Of a DNA stretch of 64,000 nucleotides, positions 51,831 through 60,108 are shown piece after piece. The stretch lies in NCBI GenBank assembly GCA_039818165.1, contig JBCBUL010000002.1, positions 1 to 64,000 of the forward strand. Direction: 5' to 3'. The stretch is from UBA5336 sp039818165. GTDB taxonomy: Bacteria; Pseudomonadota; Alphaproteobacteria; Caulobacterales; Hyphomonadaceae. Numbering within the stretch: position 1 is the first letter of the stretch; each line of letters begins with the position of its first letter. The translations under genes and the position numbers were made by a program. The notes below the pieces were generated by a model. The model saw nothing but the letters and a program-made list of their open reading frames with translations, did not search any database and was not told the DNA's origin.

Positions 51831-53225
51831 ATGAATCGCATCGCTGGCCTGACCGCCGCCCTCTGCCTTGTTGCTGCCTGTGGGAGCGAAGCTCAATCCC
51901 AGGACGTTGCATCTCCCATGCTTGCGCCACCCGACGGTCCGGTGGGCGCCCCGCTGGTTGAGCTTTACACGCACCTGCATTCCAACCCTGAGCTGTCGTT
52001 TCAGGAGAGCGCCACGAGCGCCCTCCTTGCGGCCGAGCTTAAAGCGCTGAATTTCGAAGTGACGACCGGCCTTGGTGATAATTGGGTGCGCGCCAAGGCT
52101 GAGCGCGACCAGGGCGAGGTGCGCGGGCGCGTCGGTGGCTATGGCGTCGTTGGCGTGCTGGAAAACGGGGACGGCCCCACCGTGCTGATCCGCGCAGACA
52201 TGGATGCCCTCCCAATCAATGAGCGGACGGGCCTCGAATTTGCCAGCCAGGTCGTCGACACGACATGGACGGGCGTTGAAAGCGGCGTGATGCATGGCTG
52301 TGGGCATGATGTGCACATGACGGTCTGGGCAGGCGTGGCGCGCGAACTGGCCCAGCGACAGGACGAGTGGTCGGGCACCCTCGTGATGATCCTTCAGCCC
52401 GCCGAAGAGATCGGTCTGGGCGCGCAGGCAATGTTGGCCGACGGCCTGTATGAGCGCTTTCCCCTGCCGGACTATAATCTCGCACTGCACGTTTCCGCCA
52501 GTCAGCCGGCGGGCAAGATCGCCTACAGCCCCGGCTATGCCCTCGCCAATGTAGATAGTGTGGATATCAGCGTGAAGGGCGTGGGAGGCCACGGCGCGTA
52601 CCCTCACACCACCAAGGACCCCATTGTCGTGGCATCCCACATCGTCACGGCCCTGCAAACGCTCGTCTCGCGCAATGTGGACCCGCAGACACCCGCCGTC
52701 GTGACGGTGGGATCGATTGAGGCGGGATCGAAGCACAACATCATTTCCGATGAGGCGCACCTGAAGCTCACCGTGCGCAGCTATTCGGATGAAACACGCG
52801 CCCTGCTGCTGGAGGGGATCGAGCGCATTGCCAAGGGCCAGGCGGCGACATTCGGCGCGCCGGAACCTGAGATCACAATCGAGAGCGACTACACGCCTTC
52901 GACCTATAACGACCCCGACCTGACCGCACGCGCGATGGCAGCGATCGGCGCAACGCTCGGCGCGGAAAACGTGGTTCAGGTGCCGCCTGTGATGGGGGGA
53001 GAGGATTTCAGCCAGTATAGCCGGACCGGCGAGAATGTGCCTTCGCTGATCTACTGGCTCGGCGCTGTAAACCCTGACACCCATGCAGAGGCCCAGGGCG
53101 GCGCACTCTCCCTGCCCTCGCTCCACTCGCCTTTCTTCGCCCCGGATGCCGAACCGGCCATCGAAACGGGCGTGACCGCCATGACGGCCGCCGCGCTGGA
53201 TCTGTTCAAGACAGACGGAAACTAG
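51831..53225 (+). CDS. Exported M20 family amidohydrolase
   Basis: A 464-residue M20D-type metallo-hydrolase with a lipoprotein-like signal (VAACGS, Cys17). Seen: RADMDALPINERTG, the metal Cys/His in HGCGHDVHMTVWAGVA, QPAEEIGLGAQAM with the catalytic Glu, and GGEDFSQYSRT. The family splits N-acyl amino acids or related amides (aminoacylase/hippurate hydrolase/IAA-amino acid type). Location in the periplasm would suit uptake of amide-linked nutrients. Substrate unknown. The start has GGGAG upstream. Its stop overlaps the opposite vWA gene stop in CTAG (53222-53225). Confidence 0.87.
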   Translation: MNRIAGLTAALCLVAACGSEAQSQDVASPMLAPPDGPVGAPLVELYTHLHSNPELSFQESATSALLAAELKALNFEVTTGLGDNWVRAKAERDQGEVRGRVGGYGVVGVLENGDGPTVLIRADMDALPINERTGLEFASQVVDTTWTGVESGVMHGCGHDVHMTVWAGVARELAQRQDEWSGTLVMILQPAEEIGLGAQAMLADGLYERFPLPDYNLALHVSASQPAGKIAYSPGYALANVDSVDISVKGVGGHGAYPHTTKDPIVVASHIVTALQTLVSRNVDPQTPAVVTVGSIEAGSKHNIISDEAHLKLTVRSYSDETRALLLEGIERIAKGQAATFGAPEPEITIESDYTPSTYNDPDLTARAMAAIGATLGAENVVQVPPVMGGEDFSQYSRTGENVPSLIYWLGAVNPDTHAEAQGGALSLPSLHSPFFAPDAEPAIETGVTAMTAAALDLFKTDGN

Positions 53226-55387
53226 CGCGCCAGGCGCAGGGAATTTGCGGCGAGGTTTTCAAACACATCGTCCAGATCCGCAGACGAGACTGAGAAAAAA
53301 CGGGACGGATCTGCCGCGCAGGCCTGCAGGTTCGAAACCGCCGTTGTATCGGTCAGGTCCAGCGCAATGACGTAGAGTTCGACGTTGTATTCCTCACGGA
53401 TCCGTTCGCAGGCGTCCAGCATGAGCGCGTTGAGTGATTGCCCCGCCTTCAGCTTGTCGGCAGCTACGTCGATACCAGACACCGTCGCGATGTCCGGATG
53501 GCGCACGCAATCTCCGGCGGAGCCACGGTCACCATCTTTCTCAAGACACCCGTAATAGCCCTCATAATGGGTCGGAAACTCGTTCTTGCCGTCGGTCAGG
53601 AGGATCATGACCTTCCGCGTGTCGAAATCATCAAACGCGGCCGCTTCCTGGCCTGACGGCAAACCCCAGAATGTTGCCCAGTCGCTGCGATCGGAAAGCG
53701 CGCGAAGTCCCCACATCAAACCGACATCCACTTTTGTGCCCGTCAGGGTCGGATACATATGATCGAGCTTGGTATAGAGTTGGTTCGGGTCGGAAGACAG
53801 GCCGAGCATGGCGGACGGGCAATTGATATTGGGACCGGAGATCGCGATGCTTGTCCCGCTCTCCCATTCCGTATTCGTTGGCATCCAGTTGCAGCGCGGA
53901 TTGCCATCGTCGAAATATTTGAACTCGTTGGGATCTGACAGACACGCATTGAGCGTCGATGTGCTGGTCCCGAAGCTATTATAGGTGCAGGCCGAAGTGG
54001 TCTTCACATACGAGTTTCTGAGGCCGGCATACCAGACACCCCCGATGACCTGGCCAATGTTCTGACCACAGTTCAGCTGCGAAGACCCGACAGACATTGA
54101 CGCCTGCTCGACCTTCGGTGCGGGCCACCATGTCTCACCGTCACGCTCAATCCCGTAGTTTTCCCACGGCAAGTCCAGCGACCCCTCCATTGGATTGGGT
54201 GGGGGCGGAGGCGGTGGCGGCGGAGGGGGACTCGGCGGCGGCGGTGGTGGTGGGGGCGGACTCGGTGGAGGCGGCGGAGGCGGTGGCCCCGGCGGCGGCG
54301 GTGGGGGCGGTGGTGGAGGCGGAGGAGATGGCGGCGGGGGCGGTGGAGGTGGTGGCGGCGGCGGCGGAGGCGACACGATCGTAATGCTTTGGAGCTCCGC
54401 TGGTGAAATCGACGCTGGCCAACGCATTGGAGACGGCGGTGTATCTGTCAGACGTGCACTGCCGGGAACATTGCCACCATTGTTCACGCGCCGCTCACCA
54501 TCGGCGGCCTGGATGCATCCACGCCACTGCGTTGGCGCAAAAATCGTGTTCAGCTCGGAATTCGTAACCGAGTTGAGCGGGTCGGCATACGTGTAGGGCG
54601 AAGACAGTGTCCGCGGGTGGCTGGTATACTGGTTTCGATTGGCCATCGGCGCAGGCGGCTGGACCTGCGTGCCCCAGGCCTGGGGTGCTGGGGTCACGGT
54701 CACGAGATCGGACACACCCGATGTCCATGTACCAGGCGCTTCAGAATTAATATTCAGCGTTGCTGCATAGGGGACCACAGCGACACGGACCCCTTCCGGG
54801 GACTTCGCCGACGCGTACACGTCCTCAACAAAGCCCTTGGCGGCCGCGCGCATGTCCTCCATCCGTGTTCCGGTGAACATGGACCGGGAGTTGTCCAGCA
54901 CCAGCGCCACTTCCAGTTTGCGCGCATCGCCCACCGTTGAGGCGGCCTCAACTTCGGCCATCAGAAAATTCCGGCCCAGCAGCCCCCCGAACAGAAGCTC
55001 CGTATCGACGGTGAACGTGCCGATGAACTCATCATCAGAATTCATCCAGAACACCGGGTCTATGCTGGCGTCGTAAATGCCGTATTTGCGCATATCGATG
55101 TCGAACATCAGGTTTGCAGCGGTCTTTGCGGCATTCAGCCTGTCAGTGTCCGTCGGCCCGGGATGGGACGAAAACGTCCGCCCGCCCACGAGAACGGCTG
55201 CATCGATTGCAGACTGGGCGGCATGCTTGTTGTTGGCGGCGCGGCGATAGTCCACGGCAAAGCCGATGATGATCACCAGAGGAATGATGCACACGCCCGT
55301 CAGCATGGCGATGTTGCCGCGCTCATCGCGCTTAAACGCGCCGACACTCTTAAGATAAGTGGATGACAGCAACGAGGACAAACGCAT
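53222..55387 (-). CDS. TadG-type vWA protein with a 58-residue proline tract
   Basis: A 721-residue pilus assembly/surface protein. N-terminal TadG part: a basic start, KRDERGNIAMLTGV then a hydrophobic helix (about 29-46) and NNKHAAQSAIDAAVLVGGR. The vWA MIDAS DNSRS is at 165-169. Between the first half of the vWA-like region and the rest is a proline run of 58 residues (340-397) broken by single Ser/Gly, encoded at 54197-54370. After it: WENYGIERDGETWWPAPK, then a Cys-rich loop region and VMILLTDGKNEFPTHYEG with metal-site residues, and NLQACAADPSRFFSVSSADLDDVFE at the end. Role in Flp pilus or adhesion is inferred; no other tad genes are in the window. Confidence 0.8.
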   Translation of the reverse strand: MRLSSLLSSTYLKSVGAFKRDERGNIAMLTGVCIIPLVIIIGFAVDYRRAANNKHAAQSAIDAAVLVGGRTFSSHPGPTDTDRLNAAKTAANLMFDIDMRKYGIYDASIDPVFWMNSDDEFIGTFTVDTELLFGGLLGRNFLMAEVEAASTVGDARKLEVALVLDNSRSMFTGTRMEDMRAAAKGFVEDVYASAKSPEGVRVAVVPYAATLNINSEAPGTWTSGVSDLVTVTPAPQAWGTQVQPPAPMANRNQYTSHPRTLSSPYTYADPLNSVTNSELNTIFAPTQWRGCIQAADGERRVNNGGNVPGSARLTDTPPSPMRWPASISPAELQSITIVSPPPPPPPPPPPPPPSPPPPPPPPPPPPGPPPPPPPPSPPPPPPPPPSPPPPPPPPPPPNPMEGSLDLPWENYGIERDGETWWPAPKVEQASMSVGSSQLNCGQNIGQVIGGVWYAGLRNSYVKTTSACTYNSFGTSTSTLNACLSDPNEFKYFDDGNPRCNWMPTNTEWESGTSIAISGPNINCPSAMLGLSSDPNQLYTKLDHMYPTLTGTKVDVGLMWGLRALSDRSDWATFWGLPSGQEAAAFDDFDTRKVMILLTDGKNEFPTHYEGYYGCLEKDGDRGSAGDCVRHPDIATVSGIDVAADKLKAGQSLNALMLDACERIREEYNVELYVIALDLTDTTAVSNLQACAADPSRFFSVSSADLDDVFENLAANSLRLAR
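54197..54370 (-). repeat. Poly-proline coding repeat (GGC/GGT/GGA on plus strand)
   Basis: A 174-base purine-rich/G-rich low-complexity run coding for prolines in the vWA gene: blocks of 14, 12, 8, 9 and 11 Pro separated by Ser or Gly. Needs elongation factor P for smooth translation in known systems. Codons are mixed CCG/CCA/CCC/CCT so the run is not a simple slippage tract at DNA level. Confidence 0.9.
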
Positions 55388-55627
55388 GAATCCAGCCCAA
55401 ACTCATTCTATTTGGACCAGCCCTCGCAGAAATAGGTGCAATCTCGGTTTACAGACGCGCCGAAACTTAGACAAAATTGAACCTGTCGAGTAGCGTACCA
55501 AGGTCCTGGCCCGAAGGCAGTCGCTGAAACCAAGCGCGCCTACCCGAAAGCCCGATTGGCCTTCCAATCTGAACAGGCTCCCGTTAGACGAGCCTCTGCC
55601 AGGCCGACAGCGCCCACAGGAGTAAAC

Positions 55628-56407
55628 ATGACTTTCGAAACGATCCGTGTTGAGCGCGAAGATGGCGCCATTGCCGTCGTGCAGCTCAATCGCGAAGACG
55701 CTCTGAACGCGTTCAACACGCAATTGATGAATGAGTTGACGGTGGCTCTGGACGACCTCGACGGCGATCCCGGCGTGCGCTGCGTCATCATAACGGGAGC
55801 CGGGAAGGCATTCGCCGCAGGCGCCGACATCAAGGAAATGCAGGCCAAGGGCTTTCCGCAAACCTATTTCGAAGACTTCATCACGGCCAACTGGGAGCGC
55901 ACCGCTCGCATGCGCACCCCTGTTATCGCGGCTGTCAACGGCTTTGCCCTGGGCGGGGGCTGCGAACTGGCCATGATGTGTGACTTCATCCTCGCCAGCG
56001 ACAAGGCAAAGTTCGGCCAGCCCGAGATCAATCTCGGCGTTTCGCCCGGCGCGGGCGGCACCCAGCGCCTGACCCGTTTCATCGGGAAATCCAAGGCCAT
56101 GGAAATGTGCCTCACGGGGCGCATGATGGAAGCTGAGGAAGCCGAACGCTGCGGGCTGGTCTCACGCGTGGTGCCCCATCTGGAGCTCATGGATGAAGCC
56201 CGGGACGTTGCCCGCAAGATCGCGGCGAAGTCCGCCTCCGCGGCCATGATGACCAAGGAGATGATCAACACCGCCTACGAGACGACCCTTTCCCAGGGCG
56301 TGATGTTCGAACGCCGCCTGTTCCACTCGCTCTTCGCCACAGATGACCAGAAAGAAGGCATGGAAGCGTTCGTGGAAAAGCGTGCGCCCCATTTCCTGCA
56401 TAAGTAA
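55628..56407 (+). CDS. Enoyl-CoA hydratase (crotonase)
   Basis: A 259-residue crotonase, the standard short enoyl-CoA hydratase of fatty acid beta-oxidation (PaaF/FadB-domain type). Seen: GKAFAAGADIKEMQ (oxyanion) and GFALGGGCELAMMCDFILAS with the catalytic Glu neighbourhood (NLGVSPGAGGTQRL). The start at 55628 has a clear AGGAG six bases away; the frame is open to 55556. Located right before rpsT. Confidence 0.92.
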   Translation: MTFETIRVEREDGAIAVVQLNREDALNAFNTQLMNELTVALDDLDGDPGVRCVIITGAGKAFAAGADIKEMQAKGFPQTYFEDFITANWERTARMRTPVIAAVNGFALGGGCELAMMCDFILASDKAKFGQPEINLGVSPGAGGTQRLTRFIGKSKAMEMCLTGRMMEAEEAERCGLVSRVVPHLELMDEARDVARKIAAKSASAAMMTKEMINTAYETTLSQGVMFERRLFHSLFATDDQKEGMEAFVEKRAPHFLHK

Positions 56408-56483
56408 GCGATGATTGGGTTGACGCTGAGACCTGCTTTCGGTATCGACCGCTTCTTGCCCGCTGGGCACTCAGGAGACATTG

Positions 56484-56747
56484 ATGGCGAATACACGATC
56501 AGCCAAGAAGATGGTGCGCAAAATCGCCAAGCGCACCGAAGTGAACACCGCCCGCCGCTCGCGCGTCCGCACTTTTGTGCGCCGCGTTGAGGAAGCGATT
56601 GAGGCAGGTGACAAGACCGCTGCGGAAACGGCCCTGCGCGAAGCACAGCCGGAAATCATGCGGGCTGTCACAAAGGGCGTCATGCACAAGAATACCTCGG
56701 CGCGAAAAATCTCCCGCCTGTCATCGCGCGTGAAAGCGCTGGGCTAA
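56484..56747 (+). CDS. rpsT: 30S ribosomal protein S20
   Basis: An 87-residue Lys/Arg-rich S20 that binds 16S rRNA early in assembly of the small subunit. Seen: MANTRSAKKMVRKIAKRTEVNTARRSRVRTF, and the end HKNTSARKISRLSSRVKALG. Start at 56484 with AGGAGA upstream. Its position directly before the dnaA region is the usual one in alphaproteobacteria. Terminated by a perfect intrinsic terminator. Confidence 0.97.
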   Translation: MANTRSAKKMVRKIAKRTEVNTARRSRVRTFVRRVEEAIEAGDKTAAETALREAQPEIMRAVTKGVMHKNTSARKISRLSSRVKALG

Positions 56748-56772
56748 CACCCCTCTCAAGGTCCATGACAAT

Positions 56773-56809
56773 CGCCGCAGGCTCGACCCAAGTCGCCTGC
56801 GGCGTTTTT
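56773..56809 (+). terminator. Intrinsic terminator of rpsT
   Basis: CGCCGCAGGC (56773-56782) and GCCTGCGGCG (56795-56804), perfect 10-bp stem with 12-base loop, then TTTTT. Confidence 0.95.
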
Positions 56810-57345
56810 ATGTCTGAGATGGCCATTCGACGCTCAATTCCAGACTTGATTACCGTGTCAGCGTTCGCTTACTTATTCTATCAGAAGGTGAGCGTATCTC
56901 CACACCGATCTTAGCCCTCGGCAAGCGCGATTTGCGGGCTAGTTTATGGTTAAAGCGGCGCAAATCACTGTCGGTTTTCGCTGCGACATTTCACAACAAT
57001 GCGCCCAAAAGCGTATTGACAAAAATCCGTAACAATCGGGTGGCCGAAGAGGCACACACCGGTGTTGCAAATCCGCTACAATTGTCTTTTTACGATGTTT
57101 TTATTGCAGAAAAATCTCATAAAAAAAGCCACGAAGTTTCAAAGCCAGAGCCCGTGTCAAGCATGAGATTCGCCGAAAACACGATAATAGATGATTGAGT
57201 TACACCGGGTGGGATGCTTAATTCCTCCCATCGAAGATTGATCCCGACACGAACAAAGTTTGGTGTGCCCGTTCTGGGCAAGAGGGTGATTTTCAAGGGT
57301 AGAGTTGGGTTAGAAAAACTCGATGGAAAAGGGGGCTCATAAGCT
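56810..57345. other. AT-rich noncoding region before dnaA (promoter/possible origin)
   Basis: About 535 bases with no supported gene. AT-rich blocks occur at about 57001-57040 (TTGACAAAAATCC) and 57085-57130 (TTTTTACGATGTTTTTATTG, then an A-run). One GATTC (GANTC methylation site) is at 57167-57171. I saw no exact or one-mismatch DnaA box (TTWTNCACA) by eye; the nearest are ATCTCCACA at about 56896 and CATTTCACA at about 56987, each two mismatches off. It must contain the dnaA promoter; an origin here is possible but not shown. An open frame at 56932-57198 lacks coding signs. Confidence 0.35.
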
Positions 57346-58785
57346 ATGGGCAAGAACGATACAGATAACACCTCCTCGAACAGCGACAAACCGAGCGATC
57401 CTGGTGCGCATGTCATTTGGCAGGCCACCCTTGCTGACTTGAAAGGCCGTCTCTCGCCTGGCGATTACGACCGGTACATCAGTGGCTTGAAATGCATTAT
57501 CGAAGTTGATGGGGAAATGATTGTGGCGGCGGCCAGCAGCCACGCGGCTGATCGCGTGAACGCCGAACACAAGCGGATCATTACGCGCCGCTGGAAGGCC
57601 TATGATCCTCGCGGGCGCGGCGTGCGCATCATCGCGTGGGACCGGGAGTCCGGCTCATACAGCGATGTGATTGACGGCAATCCTTTCGCGGAATCCGAGG
57701 CCCGGATCACAGAGCCCAAGGCCGCAGAGGCCAAGACCTCGACGGTCTCAGGCGCGCGGGCCGGTTACACCTTCGACACACTCGTTTTGGGCGCCTTCAA
57801 TGAGAAGGTCACCGACCTGATGCACCACATTGCCGATGATGGTGACATGCTTGAACGGGTCGTCGTCATTTCGGGACTTCAGGGTGTCGGAAAAACGCAC
57901 CTGATCACTGCCCTGCAGCAGGAGGTCGAGCGCCGCAATGATGGCCGCAGCGTGGTGTACATCACCGCTGAGGACTTCCAGAACGACTATGTTGCGGGCG
58001 CCATGTCCCGTGACACCCGCGCGCTGAAAGCAAAGCTGCTCGCAGGCGACATCGTCCTCATCGAGGACTTGCAGAACATCGCAAACGCCAAAGGCACGGA
58101 TGGCGAGTTTGCCCGCAATCTGCGCTCCATCACGGAAGCAGGCGGATTGGTCATACTCACGGCGGACACGGCGCCTGGCGAAATGGAGGGTTTCTCCTCC
58201 CGCGTGATGAGCCAGCTGCGCGGTGCCATTTCGCTTGAAGTGGGCGCTCCGGACAAGGAAATGCGGGTCGCCATTGTGAAACGCCGCGCGCGCACGCTCG
58301 AGGACAAGGCACCAGCCTTCCGCGTGACTGACGATATGATCGATATGATCTGCACCCGCGTGCGTGGACAGGGGCGCGAGCTTTGCGGCGCTCTGATCAG
58401 CCTCTACACGGAAGCCAGCATGGGCAAACTCGAGCCAACGCTTGAGATGCTGGAGCGCGTGCTCGATCGCCAGTCCGGCGCGATGACACCGCCGACCATT
58501 GACCTGATCAAACGCGCCACGTGTCGCCAGTTCGAAGTCACCAAGGCGGAGCTCGAAGGCCCGCGGAAGCTTCAGCGGATTGTGTATGCCCGCCATTTGG
58601 CTATGGCTCTGTGCCGGGAAATGACGGACAAGTCGTACCCGACAATCGCGCGGTCATTCGGCAAACGCGACCACACATCCATCATGTACGCTGTTGAACG
58701 GGTTGAGTTTTATCTCACAACACGGCCGGAAACGGCGCGGCATCTGGAACAGCTTCGCGGCCTGATCCACGAGATGCAGGGCTAG
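57346..58785 (+). CDS. dnaA: Chromosomal replication initiator DnaA, divergent
   Basis: A 479-residue DnaA. Domain I about 22-95, linker to 135, AAA+ domain 140-385, DNA-binding domain IV from about 390. Walker A GLQGVGKT (177-184), Walker B VLIED (237-241), sensor 2 Arg344 in GRELCGAL and the DHTSIM signature (442-447) are kept. The arginine-finger position (Arg285 of E. coli, in LKSRF) aligns to Gln290 in VMSQLRG, with an Arg two residues later. Domain IV has GPRKLQRIVYARH where E. coli has SKRRSRSVARPRQ. So it is clearly DnaA but unusual in the residues that sense ATP and touch DNA. The start at 57346 has GGGGG upstream. Confidence 0.92.
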   Translation: MGKNDTDNTSSNSDKPSDPGAHVIWQATLADLKGRLSPGDYDRYISGLKCIIEVDGEMIVAAASSHAADRVNAEHKRIITRRWKAYDPRGRGVRIIAWDRESGSYSDVIDGNPFAESEARITEPKAAEAKTSTVSGARAGYTFDTLVLGAFNEKVTDLMHHIADDGDMLERVVVISGLQGVGKTHLITALQQEVERRNDGRSVVYITAEDFQNDYVAGAMSRDTRALKAKLLAGDIVLIEDLQNIANAKGTDGEFARNLRSITEAGGLVILTADTAPGEMEGFSSRVMSQLRGAISLEVGAPDKEMRVAIVKRRARTLEDKAPAFRVTDDMIDMICTRVRGQGRELCGALISLYTEASMGKLEPTLEMLERVLDRQSGAMTPPTIDLIKRATCRQFEVTKAELEGPRKLQRIVYARHLAMALCREMTDKSYPTIARSFGKRDHTSIMYAVERVEFYLTTRPETARHLEQLRGLIHEMQG

Positions 58786-58798
58786 AAACACCACCCAG

Positions 58799-58835
58799 GC
58801 CCCGGCTCGATCGCGAGTCGGGGCTTGTTTTTTTT
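58799..58835 (+). terminator. Intrinsic terminator of dnaA
   Basis: GCCCCGGCTCG (58799-58809) pairs with CGAGTCGGGGC (58814-58824), 11 bp with one G-T wobble, a 4-base loop, then TTGTTTTTTTT. So dnaN needs its own promoter in the 150 bases after it. Confidence 0.92.
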
Positions 58836-58986
58836 GCAAATACGCCAACAGTATCTGCCCGCCTTGATGCATGACCCGTTGTCCGCATCTGGTGGGCTGA
58901 CCGCAAACAGCTCCCGGCCAATGCGGACAGATCTCCATTCAAAGTCCTTGAGCGACCGTCCAAGACCATAAAAGGCGCACAACACC

Positions 58987-60108
58987 ATGAAACTGACGAT
59001 AGAACGCGGTGACCTCCTCAACGCTCTTTCCCACGTTCAAAACGTCGTGGAGCGGCGCAACACGATCCCGATCCTGTCGAATGTCCTGATGTCGGCCAAG
59101 GACGGCGCGCTGACCCTGACCGCAACGGATCTTGATATCGAGGCCGTCGACAGCGCCCCGGCCCAGGTCTCAAGCGAAGGGGCCATCACAGCGCCTGCGG
59201 GCACCTTGTTCGATGTGGTGCGCAAACTGCCAGGCGGCGCTGACGTGGAACTGTCGCTGGAACCGGAAAACGAGCGCCTTTCCATCCGCGCCGGCCGCAG
59301 CCAGTTTGCCCTGCCCACCCTGCCCGCTTCAGACTTCCAGACCATGGGCGCTGATCCGAGCGCCACGATATTTGACATCGACGCCGGCGACCTCCGCCGC
59401 CTAATCGACAAAACCCGCTTCGCCATCTCCACGGAAGAGACACGGTATTACCTCAACGGCGTATATCTCCATGCTGCAGAGACCGAAGACGGCGCCAAGG
59501 TTTTGCGCTGTGTTGCCACCGATGGTCACCGTCTCGCCCTGGCTGAAACACCTGTTCCCAAGGGCGCAGAGGCTTTGCCCGGTGTGATCGTGCCCCGTAA
59601 GGCCGTGACCGAAGCGCGTCGCCTGATCGACACGGCATCCGATCCGGTGACCCTTGAAATCTCCGACAACAAGATTGTTGTGCGCTCCGGCGCCGCTGTT
59701 CTGACCGCCAAGCTGATCGACGGGTCTTTCCCGGACTATGCCCGGGTTATCCCCAAGGGAAATGACAAGAAGCTGACCATCGACAACAAGGCCTTTGAAG
59801 CCGCTGTGGACCGGGTGGCGACGGTCTCGGCGGAGCGGTCCCGGTCGGTAAAAATGTCCATGGAAGACGGCAGACTTACGCTTGCAGTGAACCATGCCGA
59901 AACCGGCCAAGGCGAAGAGGAAATCGAAGCGGATTATGGCTTTGACCCGATGGAGATCGGGTTCAATGCGAAATATCTTCTCGATATCTGCGGTCAGATC
60001 GAGGCGGGCGATGCGGAGTTCATGTTCAATGATCCGGCCAGCCCGGCCCTCGTCCTGGACCCTGAAGACGCCCATGCTCAATATGTGCTGATGCCACTAC
60101 GCGTTTAG
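58987..60108 (+). CDS. dnaN: DNA polymerase III subunit beta (sliding clamp)
   Basis: A 373-residue clamp that tethers polymerase III to DNA. Begins MKLTIERGDLLNALSHVQNVVERRNTIPILSNVL, three repeated clamp domains, ending HAQYVLMPLRV, the usual MPxR(V/L) end of DnaN. Full length and intact. Ends in a 4-base stop overlap with the opposite DUF262 gene. The intrinsic terminator between dnaA and dnaN separates the two transcriptionally. Confidence 0.97.
   Translation: MKLTIERGDLLNALSHVQNVVERRNTIPILSNVLMSAKDGALTLTATDLDIEAVDSAPAQVSSEGAITAPAGTLFDVVRKLPGGADVELSLEPENERLSIRAGRSQFALPTLPASDFQTMGADPSATIFDIDAGDLRRLIDKTRFAISTEETRYYLNGVYLHAAETEDGAKVLRCVATDGHRLALAETPVPKGAEALPGVIVPRKAVTEARRLIDTASDPVTLEISDNKIVVRSGAAVLTAKLIDGSFPDYARVIPKGNDKKLTIDNKAFEAAVDRVATVSAERSRSVKMSMEDGRLTLAVNHAETGQGEEEIEADYGFDPMEIGFNAKYLLDICGQIEAGDAEFMFNDPASPALVLDPEDAHAQYVLMPLRV

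Noticed and set aside
54097..54596. Gly-rich and Ala/Glu-rich open frames over the proline tract
   Set aside because: They are other-frame readings of the poly-proline coding repeat.
56932..57198. Open frame of 88 codons in the gap before dnaA
   Set aside because: TTG start, no ribosome site, AT-rich and not protein-like; more likely noncoding origin/promoter DNA.
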